In this document: piece after piece, positions 1-9,194 of the stretch
How the letters are laid out: each line of letters begins with the position of its first letter
Position numbering within the stretch: position 1 is the stretch's first letter
Source: Rhizobium sp. GN54
GTDB taxonomy: Bacteria; Pseudomonadota; Alphaproteobacteria; Rhizobiales; Rhizobiaceae
Assembly: GCF_021026345.1 (NCBI RefSeq)
Contig: NZ_JAJNCZ010000017.1
Location: forward strand, 1-56,744
Reading direction: 5' to 3'
DNA length: 56,744 nucleotides
Notes under the pieces: model-generated
Database searches by the model: none
What the model was told of the DNA's origin: nothing
Seen by the model: the letters and a program-made list of their open reading frames with translations, nothing else
Position numbers and translations under genes: made by a program

Positions 1-16
1 ACAAGCATCCAAATAA

Positions 17-45
17 AAAGCCTCCGATGAAACCGGAGGCTGTTG
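17..45 (-). terminator. Rho-independent terminator, reading leftward
   Basis: A GCCTCCG/CGGAGGC stem with a short loop is followed, on the minus strand, by TTTTTATTT. The T-tract is only on the minus-strand side, so it would stop leftward transcripts. No minus-strand gene is supported over the neighbouring ATPase gene, so it may stop antisense or read-through RNA. Its presence argues against the ATPase gene starting this far left. Confidence 0.6.
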
Positions 46-110
46 TAACCCCATCGCAGATGGGGGTCCCGTTTGGACGCCGATCACCCCATGTGCGGGG
101 TCCTTATTCC

Positions 111-2738
111 ATGCCGAAACACACCCACAACCTGCCGGTCTCGACAGGTCGCCTCGTCGGACGGGACGACGCGGTGGCGGCGGTCCTGCGCGCCCTTGAG
201 GCATCGCGGCTGCTGACGATCGTCGGTCCCGGGGGGATCGGCAAGACCCGGCTGGCGCTTGCCGTCGCCGAGCGGCTGGCGGCAGGAGGCGGCACGGACG
301 GTGTCGGCACGGAGGAGGCCGGTACTGAGGTTTCCAGTACCGAGGGCACCGCAGCCTATGAGCATGGTGTCTGGTTCGTCGATCTCGCGACCGTGAACGA
401 TGCGGCACTGGTACCGGCCTCGATTGCGGCTGCGATCGGGCTGCGGGTGCATTCGGCGAATATCGGCGCTGCGCTCGCAGCCTTTGCGGCCGACCGGGCG
501 TTCCTGCTCGTGCTCGACAATTGCGAACATCTGGTCGAGGCGGTCGCGGCCTGCGCCGGCACGTTGCTTGCCGCGGCGGCCGGGGTGCGCATTCTCGCCA
601 CGAGCCGCGAGCCGACCGGGACCCCCGGAGAACAGGTCTATCGCCTGCCGCCGCTGGACACGCCGCCCGAGGCCTCCGGCCATTCGGCGGCCCGGGCACT
701 GGCGTTCCCGGCGGTCGAGCTTTTCGTCGAGCGCGCCGGCGGCAGCTTCGGCGCGTTCGCGCTCGACGACGGCAATGCGCCGGACGTGGCGGAGATCTGC
801 CGCAGGCTGGACGGCCTGGCGCTTGCGATCGAGCTCGCCGCACCGCGGCTGGATGCGTTCAGTCCCCGCGAACTCGTGGGGCTCCTTTCCGATCAGTCCC
901 ATGTGCTGGGCGGCAGGCGATCCGGCCACAGCCGCCATCATACCCTGGCTGCGACGCTGGACTGGAGCTACGGCCTTCTTGCCGAGCCCGAGCGCATGCT
1001 CCTGCGACGCCTTTCGGTCTTTGCCGGTGCCTTCAGCCTGGAATCGGCCTGCACGGTCGTGCTCGACAAGGGCCGCGCCCGCGCCGAATGCATTCACGGC
1101 GTCGCCAGCCTCGTTGCGAAATCGCTGGTTTCGACGGAGCGTGGAGAGTTCGGCACGCAGTACCGGCTGCTCGACACCACCCGGCGCTATGCGCTGCAGA
1201 AACTGGCCGAGAGCGGCGAGCTCGATTGGCTCCGCCAGCGCCATGCCGAGCATCTGCTGGCTCTTGGGGAGCGCGCCGGGGCGGAATGGAGGATCCGGCC
1301 GACCGCCCAGTGGCTTGCCGAATACGGGCGCAAGGTCGACGACATTCGCAGCGCCCTGAGCTGGGCGTTTTCCGGAAACCGCAGCATCGCCACCGGCATC
1401 GCGCTCACGGTCGCCGCGATCCCGTTCTGGGAGAACCTGTCGCTGGTGGAGGAGGGCCGCGCCGGCGTCGAGCGCGCGCTCGACCCTGCCTTTGCCAGGT
1501 TCCGCAGCGTCCGCGACGACATGAAACTGCACCTGGCGCTCGGCACCACGCTGCTTCATACGAGCGGCCCGCTTCCCGAGGTCAAGGTGGCCTGGACGAC
1601 GGCGCTCGCCTGTGCCGAGACGCTGGGCGACGCCGAATGCGCGCTCGGCTGCCTCTGGGGACTGTGCGACTACCACACCTGGACGGGCGATCACCACGCG
1701 GCGCTGGCGATGGCCGAAAGGATCAGGAAGCTGGCGAGCGATCGCGGCGACCTCACCGCCTGCACGAACGTCGACAGGCAGGCGGGAACGGCCCTGCGCT
1801 ACCTGGGAGAACTCGCCGGGGCGCGGCGTCACCTCGAACGCATGATCGCCCTCTACATACCCCCGGTCGCCCGTTCGGACATTGCGCGCTTCCAGCTCGA
1901 TCCGCGGTCGGCGGCGCGGGGAACACTTGCGAACATCCTCTGGCTGCAGGGGCAGCCCGACAAGGCGGTCGCCATGGCGCAGTGCCAGCTGGAGGAGGCG
2001 CGGGCGGCAGAGCATGCGCTGGCGCTCTGCAACGCCCTCGTCCACACGACCTGCCCGATCGCGCTTCTGACGGGGGACCTTGCCGGTGCGGAGCGGATGC
2101 TCGCCGCCATCGAGGCGCATGTGGCCAGGCACGCCATGACGATCTGGAGCGCCATGGCGCGTTGCCTGCGCGCCGACTGGCTCCTTCAGGGGGGCGATGC
2201 TGCCGGGTTGGCCCTTCTGAGAGGCGCGCTCGACGAGCTTTTCGCGGTCGGTTTCCGCATGCGCGGTCCCTTCTACATCGGCGTCTACGCGGCGGGGCTG
2301 GGGGATCACGGAGAGATTGCGGCGGCGCAGGCGGCGATCGACGAGGCGATTGCGCTTTCGGCATCGACGGGCGAGATCTGGTGCATGCCGGAACTGCTGC
2401 GGATCAAGGCGGAACTGTCGCTCAAGGAAGGCTCCGGCCGGTCGGCGGAGGCCGGGGAGGCGCTCTTCGTGCAGGCCCTCGGCCTGGCGCGCGGGCAGGG
2501 TGCGCTGTCGTGGGAATTGCGCACGGCCACGGGGCTTGCCGGACATTGGCTTGCCGCGGACCGGGGCGAAAGGGCGGCCGGCCTTCTGGCGCCGATCCAT
2601 CGGCGCTTCACGGAAGGATTTGCCACCCGTGACCTGCTTGCGGCGTGCGCGCTTCTCGATGCCGTCGGGGAGAGGCGCGGGAGAGGTTCGGGCGTCTCCG
2701 GGACCCGCCGCGGCCGGCATACGCATGCCCGTCCTTGA
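111..2738 (+). CDS. STAND-type ATPase (COG3903-like), no DNA-binding domain
   Basis: The 875-residue product has a P-loop GPGGIGKT at residues 39-46 and a Walker B-like LLVLDNCEHL (Asp near 136). An ATSREP block follows, then a long Ala/Leu-rich alpha-helical half that looks TPR-like. This layout matches the predicted ATPases whose usual form is an OmpR/CadC-type winged helix followed directly by NLP...LVGR and the NTPase. Here the NTPase begins at residue 7, so the winged helix is absent. The reading frame is open to the left edge of the window and an in-frame ATG lies at 27, but that stretch overlaps a terminator hairpin and has no ribosome site. I chose ATG 111, behind a weak GCGGGG. Function is probably regulatory or signalling. 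Whether it is N-terminally truncated or a natural stand-alone ATPase cannot be settled here. Confidence 0.7.
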   Translation: MPKHTHNLPVSTGRLVGRDDAVAAVLRALEASRLLTIVGPGGIGKTRLALAVAERLAAGGGTDGVGTEEAGTEVSSTEGTAAYEHGVWFVDLATVNDAALVPASIAAAIGLRVHSANIGAALAAFAADRAFLLVLDNCEHLVEAVAACAGTLLAAAAGVRILATSREPTGTPGEQVYRLPPLDTPPEASGHSAARALAFPAVELFVERAGGSFGAFALDDGNAPDVAEICRRLDGLALAIELAAPRLDAFSPRELVGLLSDQSHVLGGRRSGHSRHHTLAATLDWSYGLLAEPERMLLRRLSVFAGAFSLESACTVVLDKGRARAECIHGVASLVAKSLVSTERGEFGTQYRLLDTTRRYALQKLAESGELDWLRQRHAEHLLALGERAGAEWRIRPTAQWLAEYGRKVDDIRSALSWAFSGNRSIATGIALTVAAIPFWENLSLVEEGRAGVERALDPAFARFRSVRDDMKLHLALGTTLLHTSGPLPEVKVAWTTALACAETLGDAECALGCLWGLCDYHTWTGDHHAALAMAERIRKLASDRGDLTACTNVDRQAGTALRYLGELAGARRHLERMIALYIPPVARSDIARFQLDPRSAARGTLANILWLQGQPDKAVAMAQCQLEEARAAEHALALCNALVHTTCPIALLTGDLAGAERMLAAIEAHVARHAMTIWSAMARCLRADWLLQGGDAAGLALLRGALDELFAVGFRMRGPFYIGVYAAGLGDHGEIAAAQAAIDEAIALSASTGEIWCMPELLRIKAELSLKEGSGRSAEAGEALFVQALGLARGQGALSWELRTATGLAGHWLAADRGERAAGLLAPIHRRFTEGFATRDLLAACALLDAVGERRGRGSGVSGTRRGRHTHARP

Positions 2739-2800
2739 GCGCTGGATCCAAAGCGTGCCGCGATCTTTCGGGTTCGCTCCCGCGCTTTGCTCCGTTGTTT

Positions 2801-2850
2801 GACGCATGTCGCCGTCGCAAAGCCGCTGCGTACATTTGCGCGACATCCTC
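2801..2850. repeat. Dispersed intergenic palindromic element, copy 1
   Basis: The core (2814-2846) has GTCGCAAA...TTTGCG-CGAC inverted arms around CCGCTGCG. It lies between two convergent genes. A diverged copy sits at 28655-28705 with the same order of blocks (TGTTT, GTCGC/GTTGTCGCAAA, CCGCTGC, TTTGCGCGA). Elements of this look are common in intergenic space of rhizobial genomes as I remember them. It may also act as a bidirectional transcription end for the flanking genes. Confidence 0.55.
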
Positions 2851-4052
2851 TATCGGGTCAGCGATCGCGTGCGCCTGTCCAGCATCAGCAGGATCGGGGC
2901 GATCGCGGCGATGGCGGCAAAGGTGGTGAAGGTCTCGACGTAGCGCGTGCCTTCGGCGGCCATGACGTGCAGCGAGGCCGGGCCGAGGCCGGCGCCGATG
3001 GTCAGGGCCATGTAGTTGATGCCGTAGAGCTTGCCGAAGCTTCGCATCCTGAAGCGTCTCGCCAGAAGAAAGCCGATCGCGTCGCCTTCCGCTCCCGTGG
3101 CCAGCCCGAAGATGACGGCGCTGACATAGACCGGGACCTGGCTGTCGGAGTTCGCCAGGATCAGGTGGCCGGCAAGCGGCGACAGAAAGGCGAGGCTCGT
3201 CAACGGAACCGGAGGGAACCGGTCGAGCAGGGCCCCGAAGCCGAGGCGCATGGCGATGAAGGCCAGGCCCACGAGGCTCATGACCAGGGCCGCCTCTGCC
3301 GGATCGGCGCCGCGGTCGGCCAGCACGACGGGCAGCGAAATGGATCCGGCGGCGGCGGCGAAGTAGTTGAGAAAGAACGCACCCAGCATCAGCCAGAAGC
3401 TTGCCGTCCCCACCGCTTGGCGAACGGTGTCGCCCTCGACCCCGGCACGGTCGGGCGACCTCGGCACGGGCGGGTCGCGAATGACGAAGAGCGCCACCGG
3501 AAGGGTGATCGCCATCGATACGAGGCCGGCCACTATAAAGGCGGAGCGCCAGCCCCATTGCGCGATCAGGAGCGCAAGGGCCGGCGGAACGGTGGCGATC
3601 CCGAGCCCGACGAAGGAGAGCATGACGCCCAGCGCGAGGCCCCGCCGGGCGCTGATCCAGCCGACGATCACATAGGTGTAGGGCACGCCGGTCTGTGCCG
3701 CGCCCAGCAGGCTCGCTGCGACGACCGCGGCGGTGAAGGCCGGCAGGCTGTGCGAGACGATCCCGATCGAGATCAGGCCGACCGCCATCGACACGGAGGA
3801 GAAGGTGAGCACCCGGCGCGGGCCGAAGCGATCCGTCAGCGCGCCCACAACCGGCGACATCAGGCCGTTGACGATGGCGATCGGCGCGACGACGGCAGCC
3901 ACCAGCGTCCGGTCCCAGCCGGTGTCGTTCGCGATCGGCACGATGAAGACGCTGAAGCCGTAGATCAGCACGATGCCGATGCTGAGATACATCCCGGCGC
4001 CGGAACCCAGCACGATTGCAATCCGTCGGCCCCGCCCTGCGTCCGTATCCAT
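2850..4052 (-). CDS. MFS transporter (OFA-like)
   Basis: A 400-residue integral membrane protein with about 12 hydrophobic segments and a motif-A-like loop GALTDRFGPRRV between the second and third segments. This is the major facilitator layout, closest in feel to oxalate/formate-type or monocarboxylate transporters. The upstream in-frame ATG at 4124 would add a non-hydrophobic 24-residue leader. I chose the ATG at 4052, preceded by AAGGG at a workable distance. It is divergent from the VOC/ABM/SDR/oxidoreductase run, so it probably imports or exports the substrate of that pathway. The substrate cannot be read from the sequence. Confidence 0.8.
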   Translation of the reverse strand: MDTDAGRGRRIAIVLGSGAGMYLSIGIVLIYGFSVFIVPIANDTGWDRTLVAAVVAPIAIVNGLMSPVVGALTDRFGPRRVLTFSSVSMAVGLISIGIVSHSLPAFTAAVVAASLLGAAQTGVPYTYVIVGWISARRGLALGVMLSFVGLGIATVPPALALLIAQWGWRSAFIVAGLVSMAITLPVALFVIRDPPVPRSPDRAGVEGDTVRQAVGTASFWLMLGAFFLNYFAAAAGSISLPVVLADRGADPAEAALVMSLVGLAFIAMRLGFGALLDRFPPVPLTSLAFLSPLAGHLILANSDSQVPVYVSAVIFGLATGAEGDAIGFLLARRFRMRSFGKLYGINYMALTIGAGLGPASLHVMAAEGTRYVETFTTFAAIAAIAPILLMLDRRTRSLTR

Positions 4053-4116
4053 GTCCCGACTGCCCTTGCCGTGTCGTTCGCAGAGGCCTTGGTCGTGCCG
4101 ACCGGACCGCAGGCAG

Positions 4117-4132
4117 TTCACCAAATTTCACC
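4117..4132. promoter_or_regulatory. Paired TTCACC repeats in a divergent promoter region
   Basis: Two TTCACC hexamers begin exactly 10 bp apart (4117 and 4127), one helical turn, in the 152-bp gap between the divergent MFS and VOC genes. This spacing suits a dimeric regulator. No regulator gene is adjacent, so the assignment is speculative. Confidence 0.25.
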
Positions 4133-4204
4133 GTTCTTAACAACCCTTGCGACAGCGGCTGCGCTAGCATCCGGACAGTTCCCCAAGACCGACAGGAGGC
4201 GACG

Positions 4205-5056
4205 ATGTCTCAGCAGCCAGCAGCCGTCCAACCGGATGATCCGGAGCGCCGCGCCATCCTGTGCGCCGCCGGAGGTGCCGCGATCGGCGGAATTGCCGCC
4301 GCGCTTGCGGCCGGCACGACGGCGTCGGCCCAGGAAACGCCGGCCGCAACCCGCGATCCGAATTCGCTGGGCGGGAGGCTCCAGGGCGTGCAGCATTTCG
4401 GCCTGACCGTGCAGAACATGGAGCGCGCCTACGAGTTCTACACGGCGGTTCTCGGCGGGACGGAAGTCTTCCGCCACGGCGACTTCCAGGGCGACGCCGT
4501 CCAGAACACGCTGCTGGCCGACCAGGAGATCCTGGCGAACGAGCTCGGCGTCAACCCGCGGACGATCGGCGTGCCCGACCTGAGGGGCGGGGCCCAGCGG
4601 CTCGATGTCCGCTTCATCCAGTTCGACAACGTCGTGATCGAGCTTCTGCAGTATCGCGACGCCGACCAGCCGATGGGCGGACCCAAGGCTTTCGCCGAGC
4701 CGGTGGAACACATGAGCCCGGCATTCCCGCGGATGATGCACATCTGCTTCCACGTCGGCGACGATGTCGACTTCAACCAGTTCATCGCCGATCTCGAGGC
4801 GGAATCCGCACGGCGCGGCATGACGCAGGTGCGGGCCAATCGCATCATCCGCGTTTCCACCGAAGACGAGCGAAGGGCGGCACCCATGAGCGCCAACACC
4901 AACAAGGTGACGGTCGCGCCCTCTGACGGCTGGGAACTGATCTACTGCAAGGGCCCGGAGGGCGAGCAGCTCGAATTCGTCAAGGCGATCGGACCGGTGA
5001 AGAAGCGGTTCGCCGATGCGCTTCAGGCCCATCTGGGCCTCTCGGGCGCGCAATAG
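4205..5056 (+). CDS. Tat-exported VOC (glyoxalase-fold) protein
   Basis: A 283-residue protein. The start is fixed by AGGAGG at 4194-4199, five bases before ATG 4205. The N-terminus has a twin-arginine motif (ERRAIL, Arg15-Arg16), then an Ala/Gly-rich hydrophobic stretch ending TASAQ, so export folded to the periplasm is likely. From about residue 55 the text VQHFGLTVQNMERAYEFYTAVLG is a typical vicinal-oxygen-chelate opening. A second half with MMHICFHVGDD and a late EGEQLEFVKA supplies the paired beta-alpha unit and candidate metal ligands (His, Glu). It heads the run of genes through 9836. The likely role is dioxygenase, lyase or isomerase chemistry on a small organic compound; the substrate is unknown. 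Confidence 0.8.
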   Translation: MSQQPAAVQPDDPERRAILCAAGGAAIGGIAAALAAGTTASAQETPAATRDPNSLGGRLQGVQHFGLTVQNMERAYEFYTAVLGGTEVFRHGDFQGDAVQNTLLADQEILANELGVNPRTIGVPDLRGGAQRLDVRFIQFDNVVIELLQYRDADQPMGGPKAFAEPVEHMSPAFPRMMHICFHVGDDVDFNQFIADLEAESARRGMTQVRANRIIRVSTEDERRAAPMSANTNKVTVAPSDGWELIYCKGPEGEQLEFVKAIGPVKKRFADALQAHLGLSGAQ

Positions 5057-5152
5057 GCGTATCGGGCCTGTGGCGGTCCGGTCCGGATCGCCCTGCTGCC
5101 CTCGACGAGACACCAGACACGGGACACTGGACACGGAACAGGGAGAAACGAG

Positions 5153-5602
5153 ATGACCACGACGCTGCGGCTGCACACTCCGGCCCGCCTGCTCGCGGGC
5201 GCCGTCCTGCTCGCCGGCCTGTTTTTCGCTGCGGGTGCGGCGACGGCACAGGACGGTTCCGGCCAGGGGCCCGGCGACGGCTATGCAAATGTCGCCGGCG
5301 GGGCCTATTCGATCGTTGCCGAGGTCCGGGCCAAGCCGGGCAAGGAGGCCGAATTGCGCGCGATCACGCTCCCGCTGATCGATCTCGTCCGCGGCGATCC
5401 GGCAAACCTCGTCTATTTCCTGCAGGAGAACCGCGAGAGCCCCGGGCACTTCATCTTCTACGAGATCTTCGCCAACGAGGCCGACTTCGAGGCGCACAAC
5501 GCCATGCCCTATGTGCAGGACTGGTTTGCCCGGCTGCCCGAACTGGCCGATGGCGGCGTGAAGGTGATGCGCATGGAGGTCCTCGTGCCGGACGGCAACT
5601 AG
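5153..5602 (+). CDS. Exported antibiotic-biosynthesis-monooxygenase (ABM) fold protein
   Basis: A 149-residue product. Residues 1-32 form a Sec signal peptide ending GAATAQ. The mature part has the dimeric alpha/beta-barrel ABM pattern: YSIVAEVRAKPGKEAELRAI, then LVYFLQENRESPGHFIFYEIFANEADFEAH and a final EVLVPDGN strand. Relatives such as YgiN act on quinols, usually in the cytoplasm; an exported version beside a Tat-exported VOC protein is less usual. GGGAGAAACGAG just before the ATG gives a good ribosome site. It is probably co-transcribed with its neighbours (96-bp and 59-bp gaps). Confidence 0.8.
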   Translation: MTTTLRLHTPARLLAGAVLLAGLFFAAGAATAQDGSGQGPGDGYANVAGGAYSIVAEVRAKPGKEAELRAITLPLIDLVRGDPANLVYFLQENRESPGHFIFYEIFANEADFEAHNAMPYVQDWFARLPELADGGVKVMRMEVLVPDGN

Positions 5603-5661
5603 GGTCAGGGCACCCGGCCCACAGTCGGCGCAGGGCGCGCCAAACCGAAGGGAGCTTCGAG

Positions 5662-6381
5662 ATGAGACTCAAGGGCAAGGTTGCATTGGTCACGGGCTCT
5701 GCGGGCGGCATCGGCCACGCCGTCGCGGAACTGTTCGAAAGCGAAGGCGCCATCGTGGTTGCGGGCGATATCAAGCAGCCGGAAAAGCCCTACCCCAAGG
5801 CGACCGAGGCGATGAAGCTCGACGTCACCAGCGAGGAGCAGTGGGCTACGGTCGTTGCCGCGATCGTGCGGAAGCACGGACGGCTGGACGTGCTGATCAA
5901 CAATGCCGGCATCATCGCCTACGAACCGCTGGACAAGCTGGAGATGAAGGACTGGCTGAAGATGATCGCGGTCGACCAGACCGGCGTGTTCCTCGGCATG
6001 CGGGAGGCGGTGCGCGTCATGCGCAAGCAGCAGTCCGGCTCGATCGTCAACGTCTCCTCGATCTGGGGCAGTGCTGCGGTCGCCGGCGCGCATTCCTACC
6101 ATGCCGCCAAGGGGGCCGTCCGCAACATGTCGAAGAACGCGGCAATGACCTATGTTTCCGACGGGATCCGGGTCAACTCGGTGCATCCGGGCTTCATCCA
6201 TACGCCGCTGACGGACGCGCAGGCGCAGGACCTCAACGATGCGGTCATCGCCGCGACGCCGATGAAGCGCGGCGGCACGCCGATGGAGATCGCCTATGGC
6301 TGCCTGTTCCTCGCCTCCGACGAGGCAAGCTACGTCACCGGCACCGAACTGGTGATCGACGGCGGCTACCTGGCGCAATAG
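5662..6381 (+). CDS. SDR-family NAD(P)-dependent oxidoreductase
   Basis: A 239-residue classical short-chain dehydrogenase. The TGSAGGIG cofactor loop is at residues 11-18, NNAG at 80-83, the catalytic Ser in NVSSIWG near 133, and YHAAK with Tyr146 and Lys150. Asp36 at the end of beta-2 (AGDIK) suggests preference for NAD over NADP. AAGGGAG precedes the ATG. It is cytoplasmic, with no signal peptide, unlike the neighbours on either side. It would interconvert an alcohol and ketone in the pathway encoded around it. The C-terminus ([15 protein letters not shown]) is the usual family end. Confidence 0.88.
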   Translation: MRLKGKVALVTGSAGGIGHAVAELFESEGAIVVAGDIKQPEKPYPKATEAMKLDVTSEEQWATVVAAIVRKHGRLDVLINNAGIIAYEPLDKLEMKDWLKMIAVDQTGVFLGMREAVRVMRKQQSGSIVNVSSIWGSAAVAGAHSYHAAKGAVRNMSKNAAMTYVSDGIRVNSVHPGFIHTPLTDAQAQDLNDAVIAATPMKRGGTPMEIAYGCLFLASDEASYVTGTELVIDGGYLAQ

Positions 6382-6482
6382 CCGCCCGGCCGGCTTCAGG
6401 CGTCGCGGCGGCGGGCAAATTCCGGGCTGTCCGAAATATGGCCAAACGGTGACTTGCAAGCGCCAACGGGCATCCGGATTTC

Positions 6483-6492
6483 ACAATATTGT
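6483..6492. promoter_or_regulatory. Short palindrome in the promoter-sized gap before the 2Fe-2S subunit gene
   Basis: ACAATATTGT is a perfect 10-bp palindrome in the 193-bp gap between the SDR and the 2Fe-2S subunit genes. The gap is AT-richer than the genes and could hold an internal promoter for the last three genes. A palindrome this short can arise by chance. Confidence 0.2.
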
Positions 6493-6574
6493 TAGCGCTC
6501 CGTCGCGCCGGAGTTGTGCTATTTTGCCGGCGCGGCATGGATCCCCAGGGGGCGGCTATTTGCCGATATTCCAC

Positions 6575-7033
6575 ATGTCATACGATCTTCAAGTCAATGG
6601 TAAGTCCTATTCCATCGATGTAGACGGCGATATTCCGCTTCTGTGGGTCCTGCGCGACACCATGGGGCTCACCGGAACGAAATTCGGCTGCGGCATCGCC
6701 ATGTGCGGGGCCTGCACGGTGCATGTCGACGGCATGCCCGTCCGCTCATGCGTGATGCCGGTGTCCGATGCCGTGTCCAAGGCGATCACGACGATCGAGG
6801 CGATCGGCGAGACCGCGGAGGGCGCGCGGGTGCAGAAGGCCTGGCTCGACATCGACGTCGTCCAGTGCGGTTACTGCCAGTCCGGGCAGATCATGTCGGC
6901 CACGGCGCTGATTGCCGCCAATCCCTCGCCGACCGACGACGATATCGACGCGGTCATGGCCGGGAACATCTGTCGATGCGGCACCTATCCGCGCATCCGG
7001 GCCGCGATCAAGCTGGCCGCAGCGGAGAGGTGA
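6575..7033 (+). CDS. Isoquinoline 1-oxidoreductase-type 2Fe-2S subunit (IorA-like)
   Basis: A 152-residue small subunit of a xanthine-dehydrogenase-family enzyme. The N-terminal plant-ferredoxin-type cluster uses Cys39, 44, 47 and 59 (CGIAMCGAC...C). The second cluster uses Cys98, 101, 133 and 135 (CGYC...CRCG). Both clusters are complete and the length is standard. The longer reading frame from 6449 adds non-conserved sequence, so I chose ATG 6575, where the typical [12 protein letters not shown] begins, although no strong ribosome site is close. It carries electrons from the molybdenum site of the next gene product to the cytochrome c encoded after it. With no signal peptide of its own, it would be carried out with the Tat-signalled large subunit. 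Confidence 0.9.
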   Translation: MSYDLQVNGKSYSIDVDGDIPLLWVLRDTMGLTGTKFGCGIAMCGACTVHVDGMPVRSCVMPVSDAVSKAITTIEAIGETAEGARVQKAWLDIDVVQCGYCQSGQIMSATALIAANPSPTDDDIDAVMAGNICRCGTYPRIRAAIKLAAAER

Positions 7034-7038
7034 GCGCG

Positions 7039-9192
7039 ATGTCCATCCACGACAAGGTCACCCTTCCCGTATCGCGCCGCCATTTCCTGATCGGCGCATC
7101 CCTGACCGCCGCAGGCCTCCTCATCGGCCTCAGGCCCACCCCTTCATCCGCCGCACCGGAGGCCTTCGAGGCCGGCGCCTTCATCCGCATCCCGCCCGAG
7201 GGCAAGATCGTGTTCGTCATGCCCTCGGTGGAAATGGGGCAGGGCATCTACACGGCCGTGGCGATGCTTCTGGCCGAGGAACTGGAAGTCTCCCTCGACC
7301 AGGTGGAACTGGAGCATGCGCCCGCCGATCCGGCGCGATATGCAAACCCCCTGCTCGGCGACCAGATCACCGGAGGCTCGCTGGCCATCCGCGGCGTCTA
7401 CGAGCAGATGCGCAAGGCCGGCGCCACCGCGCGCGTCATGCTGGTGAATGCCGCCGCGCGCGGCTGGGACGTGGCGCCGGAGACCTGCACGGCCGAGGCC
7501 GGGCATGTCGTCCATGCCGCAAGCAACCGCCGCGCCGCCTATGGCAGCCTGGTCGAGGCGGCAGCGGCGCAGGCGGTCCCGCAGGAGGTGCCGCTGAAGC
7601 CTGCGACCAGTTTCAAGGTGATCGGCCAGTCCCTCCGGCGGCTCGACAGCCCGGAGAAGGTCAACGGTACGGCCAAATTCGGGATCGATGCCCGCCCAGA
7701 CGGCGTCTCCTATGCGGCGATCGCGCTCTGTCCCCACTTCGGCGGCAAGCTGCGCGCGCTCGAGGATGCGCCCGCACTGGCGGTCAAGGGCGTCAGGCAG
7801 GTCGTGCGGGTCGAGGACGCCGTCGCCGTCGTGGCCGACAATACCGGCGCCGCCCGCAAGGGGCTCGCCGCTCTTTCCATCGAATGGGACCCGGGCCCGA
7901 ACGGCACGCTTACGCTCGCCGATCTCGAAGGACGCATCGAGGATGCGATCGAGGGCAGCGCCCTGCCGCATATCAACGAGGGCGATGTCGAAAAGGCGGA
8001 GGCCGAGCACGGGCCGGCCCATGAATTCGTCTATCGCCTGCCGATCCTGACGCATACGGCGATGGAGCCGATGAACTGCACGCTCCATGTCCGCAGCGAC
8101 GGCTGCGAGGTCTGGGTGGGCACGCAGGTCATGGGGCGGGCAAGGCAGGCGGTGGCCGATGTCACCGGGCTGCCGGTGGAGAAGGTCGTGGTGCACAACC
8201 ACCTTTTGGGCGGTGGCTTCGGCCGCAGGCTCGACGTCGACGGCGTCATCGTGGCGGCGAAGATCGCGCAGCAGGTCGACGGCCCGGTCAAGGTGACCTG
8301 GAGCCGCGAGGAAGACATCCGCCACGACTGTTATCGCTACCTCAACTACAGCAAGGTCACCGCGACCCTGGGGGCCGACGGCCTGCCCGCGTCGTGGCGC
8401 CACCGCGTCATCGGCCCTGCCGTCATGGCGCGCTGGCTGCCCGCCTTCACGCGCGACGGTATCGACCTCGACATTATGGCGGGTGCGGAGACGCCTTACG
8501 CCATCGCCAACAAGCATACCGACTTCGTGCGGCACGAGGCGCCGGACGGCATGCTGACGGGCAACTGGCGCGGCGTCGGCGCCACGCGCAACATCCCGCC
8601 GGTCGAAGGCGGGATCGACGAACTGGCCCATCTTGCGGGCATCGATCCGCTCGAATACCGCCGCCGGCTGCTGCAGCACAAGCCGCGTCTCCTGGGTGCG
8701 CTCGATCTCGCGGCCGAGAAGGCGGGCTGGTCGAGCGCGCCGGCGCAAGGGATGGGTAGGGGCATCGCCGTCGCAGAGGATTTCGGCAGCTTTGCCGCGA
8801 TGATCGCCGAAGCCGGGATCGCCGCGGACGGAGGCCTCAGGATCGACCGCATCGTCTGCGCCGTCGATTGCGGCCAGGTGATCAATCCGGACACGGTGGA
8901 GGCCCAGATCCAGAGCGGCGTCGTCTATGGCCTGTGCGCTGCCCTTTATGGGCGCATCACGGTCCAGAATGGCGCCGTCGTGGAGGGCAACTTCGACGAT
9001 TCCCCCGTTCTCAGGATCTACGAGACGCCGAAGATCGAGGTGCACATCGTGCCGAGTTCGGAGGCGCCGGGCGGCATCGGGGAGATCGGAACCCCGGGTG
9101 TGGCGCCCGCACTCCTCAATGCGCTGTTCGTGGCGACCGGCAAGCGGCTGCGGACGCTCCCGATCGACCAGGGCGAACTGCGGAGGGTATGA
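7039..9192 (+). CDS. Isoquinoline 1-oxidoreductase-type molybdopterin subunit (IorB-like), Tat-exported
   Basis: A 717-residue large subunit of a xanthine-dehydrogenase-family hydroxylase. SRRHFLIGAS (Arg13-Arg14) and a following hydrophobic stretch form a Tat signal. The mature protein shows molybdenum-cofactor-binding blocks: EMGQGIYTAVA near residue 70, LGGGFGRRLD near 390, and GGIGEIGTPGVAPAL near the C-terminus. The last contains the expected catalytic Glu. The ATG lies 5 bp past the preceding stop, with GGAGAGG overlapping that stop. There is no FAD subunit, which fits the two-subunit enzymes that pass electrons to cytochrome c. The substrate could be an aldehyde or a nitrogen heterocycle; the isoquinoline name only marks the family. 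Confidence 0.9.
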   Translation: MSIHDKVTLPVSRRHFLIGASLTAAGLLIGLRPTPSSAAPEAFEAGAFIRIPPEGKIVFVMPSVEMGQGIYTAVAMLLAEELEVSLDQVELEHAPADPARYANPLLGDQITGGSLAIRGVYEQMRKAGATARVMLVNAAARGWDVAPETCTAEAGHVVHAASNRRAAYGSLVEAAAAQAVPQEVPLKPATSFKVIGQSLRRLDSPEKVNGTAKFGIDARPDGVSYAAIALCPHFGGKLRALEDAPALAVKGVRQVVRVEDAVAVVADNTGAARKGLAALSIEWDPGPNGTLTLADLEGRIEDAIEGSALPHINEGDVEKAEAEHGPAHEFVYRLPILTHTAMEPMNCTLHVRSDGCEVWVGTQVMGRARQAVADVTGLPVEKVVVHNHLLGGGFGRRLDVDGVIVAAKIAQQVDGPVKVTWSREEDIRHDCYRYLNYSKVTATLGADGLPASWRHRVIGPAVMARWLPAFTRDGIDLDIMAGAETPYAIANKHTDFVRHEAPDGMLTGNWRGVGATRNIPPVEGGIDELAHLAGIDPLEYRRRLLQHKPRLLGALDLAAEKAGWSSAPAQGMGRGIAVAEDFGSFAAMIAEAGIAADGGLRIDRIVCAVDCGQVINPDTVEAQIQSGVVYGLCAALYGRITVQNGAVVEGNFDDSPVLRIYETPKIEVHIVPSSEAPGGIGEIGTPGVAPALLNALFVATGKRLRTLPIDQGELRRV

Positions 9193-9194
9193 CC

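Noticed and set aside
84..2846. A 920-codon minus-strand frame opposite the ATPase gene
   Set aside because: It has low-complexity Arg/Gln-rich content and no motif. The plus strand has a P-loop ATPase. The minus-strand terminator at 17-45 briefly made it attractive but is not enough.
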